DNA of 36,701 nucleotides from Rickettsia typhi (GCA_945901265.1 CAMDJZ010000012.1:1-36701), one strand, 5' to 3'; numbered from the stretch's first letter, positions 26,732 to 35,072 are shown. Translations and numbers: made by a program. Notes: generated by a model from the letters alone, not told the origin.

Positions 26732-28251
26732 ATATATTAATTCCCATGGCGGGAGAAGGTTCTCGTTTCAAAAAAGAAGGATATGAAATCCATAAACCAG
26801 TAATTCCTACCACCAATCATCGCAATGGTCAAAAAATTCCAATGGTAGTTTGCGCTACTCTTGATTTACCTGAAATCAATAATCCTAATACTAAAATTTT
26901 TTACATCGATCGCGATTTTCATCATCAGGATGGAGTAGAAAATGAGATAAAAAAATTCTTTCCCAATGCCAATTTTATTACCATTGAGCAACTAACTCAA
27001 GGTCAAGCTAGCTCTTGTTTATTGGCAAAAAATTTTATTGATAATGATGAGGAATTGTTAATAGCTGGTTGTGATAATGGAATAATTTATAATCAGTTAG
27101 AGTTTAATCAAATTAAAAATGATTGCGATGTAATTGTTTTTACTTTCACTGATAATGAAGCAGTAAATCAAAATCCAAATGCCTATGGCTGGGTTGATGT
27201 TGATGAATTTAATCAAGTAAAATCAGTATCAGTAAAAAAACCAATCAGCGATAATCCAATCAAAGATCATGCGATAGTATCAACTTTTTGGTTTAAAACT
27301 GGAAAAACTTTTGTTAAAAATGCTCAAGAAATGATCGATAAAAATGATCGCATTAACAATGAGTTTTATGTTGATCAAATTATCAAATATTGCTTAATTA
27401 ATAAATTAAAAGTTAAAGCCTTTAAGGTTGATAAATATCTGTGCTGGGGCACTCCCAAGGATTATGAAGAATATGAAAAAACCCTAAATTATTGGCATAA
27501 TTTTTATAAAAAAGAAATTGCCAAAAAATTATCAATAATCATTCCTTGCTACAATGAAGAAAAAAATATTCCTTTTATTATCAATAAATTTGTAGAGGTA
27601 ATTAAGCACAGAAATGATATTGAGATAATCCTTGTTAATAATGGTTCAACGGATAATTCTAAAGAAATTTTAACTCAAATTCTTGCGCAATTTAACAGCA
27701 AAATTAATTACAAAAATCCATTTAAAATTATCGAAGTAAAAGTTAATCAGGGTTATGGTTATGGTATTTTACAAGGCCTAAAAAATGCCACAGGAGATTT
27801 TATCGGTTGGACTCACGCTGATCTTCAAACTGATCCAGCAGATGTTATTAAAGCTCTGGAATTGATTGAAAAAAATAATAATAATCCAAAATTATATATC
27901 AAAGGAAGTAGAACTGGCAGAAAATTATTTGATAATTTTTTTACAATGGGCATGAGTATTTTTGAATCAATTTTAATGCAGACCAAACTTTGGGAAATCA
28001 ATGCTCAACCTAATATTTTTCATAAAAGTTTTTTTGCCAAATGGCAAAATCCACCCCATGATTTTGCGCTTGATTTATACGCATATTATCAAGCTAGAAT
28101 TTGTCGTTTAAAAATTTTAAAAATATCGGTAAAATTTCCAGAGAGAATTCATGGAATTTCTTCATGGAATAATTCATTTTTTGATAAATGGAAATTTATA
28201 AAACGAACTATTAATTTTAGTTTAAAATTAAAAAAGGAATTAAAAAAATGA
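26728..28251 (+). CDS. Nucleotidyltransferase–GT2 glycosyltransferase fusion
   Basis: Bifunctional 507-aa protein. Residues 1 to ~255 are a nucleotidyltransferase: I-L-I-P-M-A-G-E-G-S-R-F, then H-K-P-V-I-P, the metal Asp in A-G-C-D-N-G, and C-W-G-T-P-K-D-Y-E-E-Y at the end. Residues ~267-507 are a GT-A family 2 domain close to dolichol/polyprenyl-phosphate transferases: S-I-I-I-P-C-Y-N-E-E-K-N-I, L-V-N-N-G-S-T-D-N-S, N-Q-G-Y-G-Y-G-I, and H-A-D-L-Q-T-D-P as the DxD-like motif. No C-terminal membrane helix is seen, so the GtrA gene upstream could provide the membrane step. I infer that it activates a phosphorylated sugar/polyol and transfers it, perhaps to polyprenyl phosphate. ATGA overlaps (4 bp) join it to both neighbours. 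Confidence 0.85.
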   Translation: MNILIPMAGEGSRFKKEGYEIHKPVIPTTNHRNGQKIPMVVCATLDLPEINNPNTKIFYIDRDFHHQDGVENEIKKFFPNANFITIEQLTQGQASSCLLAKNFIDNDEELLIAGCDNGIIYNQLEFNQIKNDCDVIVFTFTDNEAVNQNPNAYGWVDVDEFNQVKSVSVKKPISDNPIKDHAIVSTFWFKTGKTFVKNAQEMIDKNDRINNEFYVDQIIKYCLINKLKVKAFKVDKYLCWGTPKDYEEYEKTLNYWHNFYKKEIAKKLSIIIPCYNEEKNIPFIINKFVEVIKHRNDIEIILVNNGSTDNSKEILTQILAQFNSKINYKNPFKIIEVKVNQGYGYGILQGLKNATGDFIGWTHADLQTDPADVIKALELIEKNNNNPKLYIKGSRTGRKLFDNFFTMGMSIFESILMQTKLWEINAQPNIFHKSFFAKWQNPPHDFALDLYAYYQARICRLKILKISVKFPERIHGISSWNNSFFDKWKFIKRTINFSLKLKKELKK

Positions 28252-28844
28252 CCGAATTTATTGCTCATCGCATCAACAAAATTGATGAATTAAAAACAAT
28301 TCCGAGTCAATATGGCATTGAGATTGACCTTCGTCCTCAAAACGATAAAATTATCCTCGAACATGATGCTTTTTTTAATGAAGCAAAAGATAATTTTGAA
28401 GAATTTTTAAAAAATTATCATCACCAAACTTTAATTTTGAATATTAAAAGTGAAGGCATAGAAATTAAATGCTTAGAACTTTTAAAAAAATATCAAATTA
28501 AAAAATATTTTTTTCTTGATTGCTCATTTCCAATGATTGTTAAATTATCAAATCTTGGTGAGAAAAATATCGCTTTAAGATTTTCTGAATATGAAGGTTT
28601 GGATACAATAAAATCAATGATTGGCAAGGTTGATTGGATTTGGATAGATTGCTTTTCTAAATTACCAATTAGTCAAAAAGAATTTGATTTTTTCAAGAAA
28701 AATAATTTTAAAATTTGCTTGGTTTCTCCCGAACTTCAAGGTCAAGAATCTAAAATTTCCTTATATAAAAATTATTTAAAAGAACAAAATATAATCTTTG
28801 ATGCGATATGCTGTAAACATTACAATATCAAGCTTTGGAACTAA
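28248..28844 (+). CDS. GDPD/PI-PLC-like phosphodiesterase-family protein
   Basis: Short TIM-barrel protein, 198 aa, of the glycerophosphodiester phosphodiesterase-like superfamily. The catalytic pattern is kept: H7-R8 near the N-terminus, E25-x-D27 after strand 1 (I-E-I-D-L-R), and H39 in L-E-H-D. Later segments (F-F-L-D-C-S, L-R-F-S-E-Y-E, D-W-I-W-I-D) follow the barrel strands. It is shorter than the usual 240-300 aa and lacks a signal peptide, so it should act in the cytoplasm. It is last in the operon, overlapping the GT2 fusion by 4 bp. This suggests it acts on a phosphodiester intermediate of the same pathway (inference). A hairpin at 28,855-28,876 follows. Confidence 0.75.
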   Translation: MTEFIAHRINKIDELKTIPSQYGIEIDLRPQNDKIILEHDAFFNEAKDNFEEFLKNYHHQTLILNIKSEGIEIKCLELLKKYQIKKYFFLDCSFPMIVKLSNLGEKNIALRFSEYEGLDTIKSMIGKVDWIWIDCFSKLPISQKEFDFFKKNNFKICLVSPELQGQESKISLYKNYLKEQNIIFDAICCKHYNIKLWN

Positions 28845-28854
28845 TGATATTTTT

Positions 28855-28876
28855 GCAAAATAAAAAAATATTTTGC
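28855..28876. terminator. Hairpin between convergent genes, possible terminator
   Basis: Perfect 8-bp inverted repeat (28,855-28,862 GCAAAATA with 28,869-28,876) around a loop of six A's, lying 10 bp after the operon ending at 28,844 and before the convergent membrane gene. There is no T-tract immediately after either side, so efficient intrinsic termination is doubtful. Its position between two convergent transcription units is the main support. Confidence 0.35.
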
Positions 28877-28904
28877 TAAAAAAACTAATTTTTAAATTTA
28901 AAAT

Positions 28905-30511
28905 TTATATTTTATAAATTAAAAATGCTGCATTTTTATAAACTGGTTTTTCTTTTTTTAGTTGATGCTGATCATTGATGAAAAAAATAACATAGTTAAA
29001 TTTAAATTTTTTTGAAAATTCCTGAAGCTGTTCTTTGCTTAGCGATTTCATTTGATTAATTAAATTTTCTCTTTGACTAAGTTCTTCAAAAAAATCTTCA
29101 TTGAATGTAAAGCCGAACCCAGGTGATATTGAAGATCTTTTAGCTAAAATTGGAATTGTTAGTGAATAATGATCTGTCAAAATAATAGCATCTTTTTCAA
29201 TATTATTTTTAATCCACGAAAACAGTCCAAAACTTCTCTTATCAAATTCAGCAAAAGGATCATCTAAAGTAATTGAGTAAAGAACTATATTAACGAAAAA
29301 AAACATCGCAAATGTTTTTAAAAATAAATGTTTTTGTTTCCTAATATTTAAATTAGAAATTTTATCAAATAATAGTTTTGTTTTGCTGTTATTTATTAAT
29401 TTATGTTTCTTTAAATATTTAATGTTGTTAACTATTAATAATATTATACATAACATTGCCATCCAATAACCTAGAATCAGGAATCTTGATGGGCCTAATA
29501 TCGCAATAAATTTTATCTTAAATAGCTCAACTCCAATATATTGTAAAATTACAGATCCGCAAAATATTAATATTGACAACAATGCAGTTTTAATAATTTG
29601 GAAATCTTTCTTGAATATTCCAACTAAAAGTGCAATAGCAAAAACAAAATTGATTTTAAGGAAAACTACTAACCAACTATCTCTAGTTAAACTCCCGAAC
29701 TTACTTGGTAAATAATGTGGAAAATGTAATTTATGCAATACATAAATCTCAATAAATTTTTCAGCTGATAATGAAATTTTTGAAGTAAAACTAAAATATA
29801 AAATTAGATAAGGTAAAACTATAATTACCAAAAAATATATCAGATTTTGCTTCAATTTTATCTGATCATTAATGGTATAATTAAATATAACATAAAAAAT
29901 AAAAAATATTAACCCAACATTAGGATGAAGGAAGGTTGACGCGATAAAGAACAAGATTCCGAAATTAAATAACCATGAATATTTTTTTTGAAATGAATGA
30001 TTGTTTAATATCACGATTGCTATAACTCCAAATAAAAATGAAACTGTTTGCGCAGAAACAAAAAAGATAATCGCTGGCCAAAATGCCACGCTATATTTAT
30101 AAACATCTCCAAGCAAATAAATTATCATTACCGCGCTGATTATCTTGATCAAAGTCAGATTATCCCTTGATTGATTACGAAAGAATGAAACGATCATTTG
30201 ATGAGCAAGAATTGGATTAAAAATCACCAAAAAGATTTTTATGAAGAAGCAAATTTTATACCACTCACAAGAAAAAATTTTAGTTAAATATCCAATAAAA
30301 TACCCAAATATAAAACGTGGATTAGGAGTTGAGATAGCATTGTATAAAAATCATTAGGCAAGAAATTAGGATCAGCAAATCTTTCATAAAATACACCCAT
30401 ATCAATATCGGGTGAATTAAAAATCGTCACATAAACACCAAAAAACCATAAAAATAAAGAATAAAAACCAATTATACAGGCAATAGATTTATCCAAAGCA
30501 TTAAAGTTCAT
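28905..30511 (-). pseudogene. Polytopic GT-C-like membrane protein gene broken by a single frameshift
   Basis: Two minus-strand reading frames (30,511-30,284, 75 codons; 30,230-28,905, 441 codons) are pieces of one gene. The first starts M-N-F-N-A-L-D-K-S and reads through L-P-N-D-F-Y-T. From about 30,340 the sense continues in the next frame as N-A-I-S-T-P-N-P-R-F-I-F-G-Y-F, open all the way into the second piece. Restoring one A in ACAATGCT near 30,340 would give one 535-aa protein, the size of the other membrane proteins here. It has about ten hydrophobic helices and a soluble C-terminus with N-E-D-F-F-E-E. Likely a GT-C-type or uncharacterised surface-glycan membrane protein. The lesion could be a real mutation, phase variation or an assembly error. 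The C-terminus matches the remnant at 30,741-31,100. Confidence 0.8.
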
Positions 30512-30740
30512 AGCTATTAAAATAAGATTTTATCCCTTTTGAAAAATTGAATTTAATAACGCAAACGCAGGTTTATAATATTGCATCGCCTCTTTGCGAA
30601 TCAATTATAAACATCCACGAGAGATTTTTTTATTCTTTAAATATTAACCAATATGCTACTTTTATTTAAAATAAAATATACAATTATCCAATAAATTTCA
30701 AGTACTCAAGCATAAAACTTCATCATCAAAATAATTAAAA
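30512..30740. other. Non-coding spacer with nested inverted repeat
   Basis: No gene is recognised here. It contains a perfect 9-bp inverted repeat (30,571-30,579 with 30,604-30,612) enclosing a smaller TCGC/GCGA hairpin (30,586-30,589 with 30,596-30,599). On the minus strand, TATAAT at 30,609-30,604 could be a -10 box for the broken gene starting at 30,511. Bases 30,586-30,609 resemble 20,297-20,321 upstream of the pseudopilins. The rest looks like plain AT-rich spacer. Confidence 0.35.
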
Positions 30741-31100
30741 TTAAATTTTGTAAATCTCAAACTTTTCATTACTGTAAATTGCTTTATATTTTTTAAAATT
30801 ATGAGGTAATTTCTTATTAATAATTAAATAATTAAAATGATATTTGGCTTTATTTTCCAGTAGTTCAGAACTACTCATTTTTTGAAAATTTTTAGTCAAC
30901 AAATCTCTTTGCCCATATTCCTTAAAAAAATCTTCGTTAAATGGAAATCCAGCTTATATTGAAGCTCATTTAACTAAAATTAGAATTGTAACTGACAAAT
31001 CATTTGTTAAAATAATGACATCTTCTTCAATATTATTTTTAATCCACAAAAACATTCCCAAGCTTTGTTTGTCGAATTAAGCAATATAAAGAACTCTTGT
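30741..31100 (-). pseudogene. C-terminal remnant of a paralogue of the broken membrane gene
   Basis: Read on the minus strand, one continuous frame reproduces the C-terminal ~115 residues of the neighbouring broken gene, interrupted by three stop codons. It reads G-M-F-L-W-I-K-N-N-I-E-E-D-V-I-I-L-T-N where the neighbour has G-L-F-S-W-I-K-N-N-I-E-K-D-A-I-I-L-T-D. Further on, F-N-E-D-F-F-K-E matches F-N-E-D-F-F-E-E, and both end I-Y-K-I-stop. The stops replace residues in the linker around I-L-V-K-stop and before F-D-K. Everything upstream of about 31,100 is lost; the 143 bp beyond it hold nothing I recognise. This is a decayed tandem duplicate. Confidence 0.85.
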
Positions 31101-31243
31101 AATTAATTATTAAAACAATATCACTTTTTTTTTAATTTCATAAACTTAAATTTGTCTATTATTATTTGTAATTTTTTTATTATAAAATAAATTCTTAATT
31201 ATGTTAATAATTTTCAGTAATTATATAATTAGACTTATAAAAA

Positions 31244-32773
31244 ATGAAGCTTTTTACAATAAACATTCTAAGAAAATATCTTGCCCTAAATACCAAATTC
31301 CCACTTGATTTTATTGAAAAAAAAATAGAATTTTTTTTATTAAAAAAATCAAAATTAACAATTCTATTTAATTATCAATTATATAATTATTTTTTTGCAA
31401 TAACTAGTTTTTACATTCTATTTGCAATGTCTTTAGTCAAGGGCGGAAGATGGGATATGTATGAACCAATTGCAGTTGCAGATCGTGCCTTTGCCAAAGC
31501 CTATAGCACTGGTGCAATTGATGGATATCTCCCATCAACTCCTTATTATCCAATTGTATCGATAATAGCTTTTTTTGTTAATTTTATATCTACGAAATAT
31601 CAGGTTGAAATAATGCTTTTTATGGCAGTTTCCTTAATATATGTTCTGTTATACGCACTATTTAAATTTTATAAATTAACTAACGGTAGAAGAGATTTTA
31701 TGACTTTCTTTTCTATCGGTCTAGGATTTCTATTTCTGCTTTTTAACAGCTACCTTGGTTATGCTATCGAATTCAAACCCGACACTATTGCTCTGATATT
31801 TCTATTATTTGCATTTATAAAGATTCTGGAAAGGAAAAATAATTTAACCTCAAGTTTATTGATAATTTTTTATATTTTTACTGCTTCAATATCAAAACAA
31901 CAGATTATTGCACCGATTATTGGTCTCGTGGCCTTAATAATCTTTTCTAAAGAACAAATAAAAATAAAATTCATTAATTTGTTTAATATTTTTATTGGCG
32001 TATTATTAGCAAATTTTTTTATTTTTTTCCTTTTTGAAGGAAGTTTTTTTTATGCTGTAAAATCCCATATGGGTAGAAAATTAATTTATGAAGATTTTTA
32101 TGAAAATCATAAATATTTTTTATTAATAATAACATCTGTTATATCTCTTAGCATTTTATTAAACAGAGAATTCGCAAAGAATTATTTAAAAAATATAACA
32201 AAATTTATTCCTGCGATTTTTTTTATTTTAGCCGGAATAATTGGAGCAATAAATATGGGTGGCAATAAAGGTAATAGCGAAGCAGGATTTATCTTAATTC
32301 TACCCCTTTTAATAATGTCTTTTGATTATATTAAAAAATTCCCAACACTCCTAATTTTAATACTTTTATCATCATATAATATTCATAAAATTTACAATAA
32401 TAATTATTACTCTTTCTATCAGAATAGACTTCAACTTGAAAATACTATTGCCGAAAAAATTAAATCATCTGGATTAAAATCTATTTTAATTTCAGGAGAC
32501 AGCTACATTATTGCAAGAAAAAGTGAAATAGAAAAAATATCTGAAATTGATGTTTGGTCTCACATTTTAATTGGCGTAAATAAAAATTTAGTTCCATCAG
32601 AAGGTAATCATCTTATTAAAGATCTAAATCCAGATATAATTCTATGTGTTCAAGGCTGCAAGGTATTTGATTATTTTTATAAATTTGATCCAACCAAATT
32701 TAATTACAAAGAAATTAAGATTGATAATCACATGGATTCTATTTTATTTTTTAAAAAACAGCAAACCAATTAA
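31244..32773 (+). CDS. GT-C-like polytopic membrane protein (putative)
   Basis: Integral membrane protein of 509 aa with about ten hydrophobic helices and a soluble C-terminal ~110 residues. After the first helix is a polar loop with G-G-R-W-D-M-Y-E-P, and later Y-L-P-S-T-P-Y-Y-P and Y-A-I-E-F-K-P-D-T. Acidic loops in these places suggest a GT-C glycosyltransferase-like fold, but no diagnostic motif fixes the family or substrate. The C-terminal domain (L-I-S-G-D-S-Y, then N-P-D-I-I-L-C and Y-K-E-I-K-I-D) recurs in decayed form at 22,127-22,455. The gene stands alone on the plus strand after a degraded region; its start at 31,244 is an ATG following a very AT-rich leader. It is probably part of the same surface-glycan machinery. 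Confidence 0.65.
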   Translation: MKLFTINILRKYLALNTKFPLDFIEKKIEFFLLKKSKLTILFNYQLYNYFFAITSFYILFAMSLVKGGRWDMYEPIAVADRAFAKAYSTGAIDGYLPSTPYYPIVSIIAFFVNFISTKYQVEIMLFMAVSLIYVLLYALFKFYKLTNGRRDFMTFFSIGLGFLFLLFNSYLGYAIEFKPDTIALIFLLFAFIKILERKNNLTSSLLIIFYIFTASISKQQIIAPIIGLVALIIFSKEQIKIKFINLFNIFIGVLLANFFIFFLFEGSFFYAVKSHMGRKLIYEDFYENHKYFLLIITSVISLSILLNREFAKNYLKNITKFIPAIFFILAGIIGAINMGGNKGNSEAGFILILPLLIMSFDYIKKFPTLLILILLSSYNIHKIYNNNYYSFYQNRLQLENTIAEKIKSSGLKSILISGDSYIIARKSEIEKISEIDVWSHILIGVNKNLVPSEGNHLIKDLNPDIILCVQGCKVFDYFYKFDPTKFNYKEIKIDNHMDSILFFKKQQTN

Positions 32774-32915
32774 ATTTTTAACTAATTGCTAGCTATTTAT
32801 AACTGATATTTACAAATCATGATTTTGTTAGTTAAAATTAATTCTTGAAATTAAATTCGAAGTAATCCAAAATAACAAAAAATTAAATCTATTTAAGTTA
32901 TCAAAAAAAATTATT

Positions 32916-32991
32916 GGGGATATAGCTCAGTTGGTAGAGCATCTGCTTTGCAAGCAGAGGGTCAGGAGTTCGAGTCTCCTTATCTCCACCA
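32916..32991 (+). tRNA. tRNA-Ala (anticodon UGC)
   Basis: A complete 76-nt cloverleaf: acceptor arm GGGGATA pairing with TATCTCC (one G-U), D-arm with AGCTCAGTTGGTAGAGC, and anticodon stem TCTGC/GCAGA with loop TTTGCAA. The anticodon is TGC at 32,949-32,951. The T-arm is AGGAG-TTCGAGT-CTCCT, the discriminator is A, and the 3' CCA is encoded. The UGC anticodon reads GCN Ala codons. It stands between the membrane gene and the nucleotide-sugar operon. Confidence 0.97.
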
Positions 32992-32996
32992 TTTTT

Positions 32997-33022
32997 AAAC
33001 TATAAAATTTAATTTTTAGTTT
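32997..33022 (+). terminator. Weak hairpin after tRNA-Ala, possible terminator
   Basis: An 11-bp AT-rich stem with one bulged base (AAACTA-T-AAAAT pairing with ATTTT-TAGTTT, loop TTA) begins 6 nt after the tRNA and is followed by a short T-containing tail. Position is right for a tRNA terminator, but the stem has a single G-C pair, so support is limited. Confidence 0.25.
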
Positions 33023-33063
33023 TTAAATTTCTACGCATTCCATCAATTTGCAATTCATTTACT

Positions 33064-34062
33064 ATGAATTTTGAAGATAAAATTTTTGTTGCTGGTCACC
33101 AAGGAATGGTTGGAAGCGCAATTATTCGCGAACTAAAATCTCAAGGCTATAAAAATATTATCACCAAAACTCGTCAAGAGCTTGATTTGCTTGATCAAAA
33201 GCAAGTTACGGATTTTTTTTTAAGTCAAGAAAATAATTCAAAAAAAAATTCTAAAAACGAAAACGATAATAATGCCGATGATAAAATTGCCAATGATCAA
33301 ATAAATTACGTTTTTATTGCTTCCGCAAAAGTTGGAGGAATCGAAGCTAATAGATCTAAACCTGCAGAATTCATTTACGAGAATCTCCAAATTCAAAATA
33401 ATCTCATCCACCAAAGCTATATTCACAAGGTCAAAAGACTTGTCTTTCTGGGAAGCTCATGCATATATCCCAAGTTTGCCAAACAACCTCTCAAAGAAGA
33501 ATATCTCTTAACTGGCGAACTTGAAGAAACTAATTACGCTTACGCAATCGCCAAAATTGCAGGTCTAAAAATGTGTGAAGCTTATCGCAAGCAATATGGT
33601 TGCAACTTTGTAGCACTTATGCCTACCAATCTTTACGGCATCAATGATAATTTCGATTTAAACACCTCGCATGTTCTTCCTGCGTTAATTCGCAAATTCC
33701 ATGAGGCAAAAATTAATCATCAACCAAGCGTTGAAGTCTGGGGATCGGGGAAACCACTGCGTGAATTTCTTTTTGTTGATGATTTAGCAAAAGCTTGTAT
33801 TTTTGTGATGAATAATCAAAATATCAACGAGCTTGTCAATATTGGCACGGGAGCTGATATTGAAATTGCTCAATTGGCAGAGTTAGTTAAAAAAATTATT
33901 GGCTTTAATGGCAAAATTATTTTTAACACTCAAATGCCCGACGGGACTCCCCGTAAACTCCTCGATGTTTCTAAAATCAACAATTTCGGCTGGAAAGCCG
34001 AAACTGAATTAGAGCAAGGAATTAGAAGGGTTTACGAGTGGTATGCTAAAGAAAAGAAATAA
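33064..34062 (+). CDS. fcl: GDP-L-fucose synthase-like epimerase/reductase
   Basis: SDR-type enzyme that would convert GDP-4-keto-6-deoxy-mannose to GDP-L-fucose by 3,5-epimerisation and 4-reduction. The NADP-binding loop is A-G-H-Q-G-M-V-G-S; A-S-A-K-V-G-G-I-E-A-N follows. The catalytic set is S-S132-C-I-Y-P with Y160-A-I-A-K164, and later P-T-N-L-Y-G and R-E-F-L-F-V-D-D-L-A, all diagnostic of Fcl/WcaG. Length 332 aa is slightly above the usual ~315 because residues ~56-79 are an Asn/Lys/Asp/Ser-rich insert just before strand I-N-Y-V-F. The partner GDP-mannose 4,6-dehydratase (gmd) is not in the window. It is the first gene of an operon with pseB (11-bp gap). Confidence 0.9.
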   Translation: MNFEDKIFVAGHQGMVGSAIIRELKSQGYKNIITKTRQELDLLDQKQVTDFFLSQENNSKKNSKNENDNNADDKIANDQINYVFIASAKVGGIEANRSKPAEFIYENLQIQNNLIHQSYIHKVKRLVFLGSSCIYPKFAKQPLKEEYLLTGELEETNYAYAIAKIAGLKMCEAYRKQYGCNFVALMPTNLYGINDNFDLNTSHVLPALIRKFHEAKINHQPSVEVWGSGKPLREFLFVDDLAKACIFVMNNQNINELVNIGTGADIEIAQLAELVKKIIGFNGKIIFNTQMPDGTPRKLLDVSKINNFGWKAETELEQGIRRVYEWYAKEKK

Positions 34063-34073
34063 TAAATTTAAAA

Positions 34074-35072
34074 ATGCTTAATAACAAATCAATTTTAATT
34101 ACCGGTGGAACTGGTTCTTTTGGTAAAAAATTTTCTGAAATAATATTAAAAAATTATCCCGAAATTAAAAAATTAATAATTTTTTCTCGGGATGAATTTA
34201 AGCAATTTGAAATGACTAATTTGCCACAATTTAAAAATCAAAATAAATTAAGATTTTTTATTGGTGATGTTCGCGATAAAGATCGTTTACACAGAGCTTT
34301 CGAAGGTGTTGATATAGTTATTCACGCCGCAGCTTTGAAACAAGTTCCTGCTTGCGAATATAATCCGTTTGAAGCTATTAAAACCAATATTATTGGTGCT
34401 CAAAATGTCATTGATTGTGCAATAGATCGCGATGTAAAAAAAGTAGTTGCTTTAAGCACTGACAAGGCTTGTTCTCCAATAAATCTTTATGGCGCAACTA
34501 AACTTTGTTCGGATAAATTATTTATCGCAAGTAATGTTTATTGCGGTGAGCATGAAACAAAAATATCCGTTGTTAGATATGGCAATGTTGCAGGAAGTCG
34601 CGGTTCGGTAATTCCATTTTTTAAAAAATTAATTGCCGATGGTGTTAAGGAAATTCCTATTACAGATCTAAGAATGACTAGATTTTGGTTAAAGCTTGAA
34701 GAAGCTGTTGAAATGGTTATAGAGGCAATCGATACAATGAATGGTGGAGAATTATTTGTTCGTAAAATTCCTTCAATGAAAATTACCGATCTTGCTTTAG
34801 CCATGGCTCCAAATCTTAAATTAAAAGAAATCGGTATTCGTCCGGGTGAAAAAATTCATGAGACAATGATTTCAAGCGAAGATTCTAGAAGTACTATTGA
34901 GCTTGAAAAATATTACATAATCAAACCCGAATCAGAAGAATTACGAGATCGAATTTTGATTAAGGGCAAACCTGTAGATGTAAATTTCGAATATAATAGT
35001 GGTAACAATTCTCAATGGCTTACCATTCCGCAAATGAAAGATTTAATTAAAGAGGTTGATGAAGAAATTTAA
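34074..35072 (+). CDS. pseB: UDP-GlcNAc 4,6-dehydratase (inverting), PseB
   Basis: First enzyme of CMP-pseudaminic acid synthesis: UDP-GlcNAc 4,6-dehydration with C5 inversion. The 332-aa SDR protein has the NADP loop I-T-G-G-T-G-S-F-G. Further motifs are F-S-R-D-E-F-K-Q, A-A-A-L-K-Q-V-P, and S128-T-D-K131 with Y139-G-A-T-K143 as the catalytic Lys/Tyr set. V-R-Y-G-N-V-A-G-S-R-G-S-V and R-M-T-R-F-W follow. These match PseB/FlaA1 of the short, soluble type rather than the long membrane-bound dehydratases. It overlaps pseC by about 14 bp, so both are translated together. Pseudaminic acid usually decorates flagellin, pilin or surface polysaccharide; pseudopilins elsewhere in the window are possible targets (speculative). 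Confidence 0.94.
   Translation: MLNNKSILITGGTGSFGKKFSEIILKNYPEIKKLIIFSRDEFKQFEMTNLPQFKNQNKLRFFIGDVRDKDRLHRAFEGVDIVIHAAALKQVPACEYNPFEAIKTNIIGAQNVIDCAIDRDVKKVVALSTDKACSPINLYGATKLCSDKLFIASNVYCGEHETKISVVRYGNVAGSRGSVIPFFKKLIADGVKEIPITDLRMTRFWLKLEEAVEMVIEAIDTMNGGELFVRKIPSMKITDLALAMAPNLKLKEIGIRPGEKIHETMISSEDSRSTIELEKYYIIKPESEELRDRILIKGKPVDVNFEYNSGNNSQWLTIPQMKDLIKEVDEEI

Noticed and set aside
32916..32991. tRNA-Ala as an attachment site of an integrated island
   Set aside because: No second copy of the tRNA 3' end and no integrase found in the window; kept only as a possibility.
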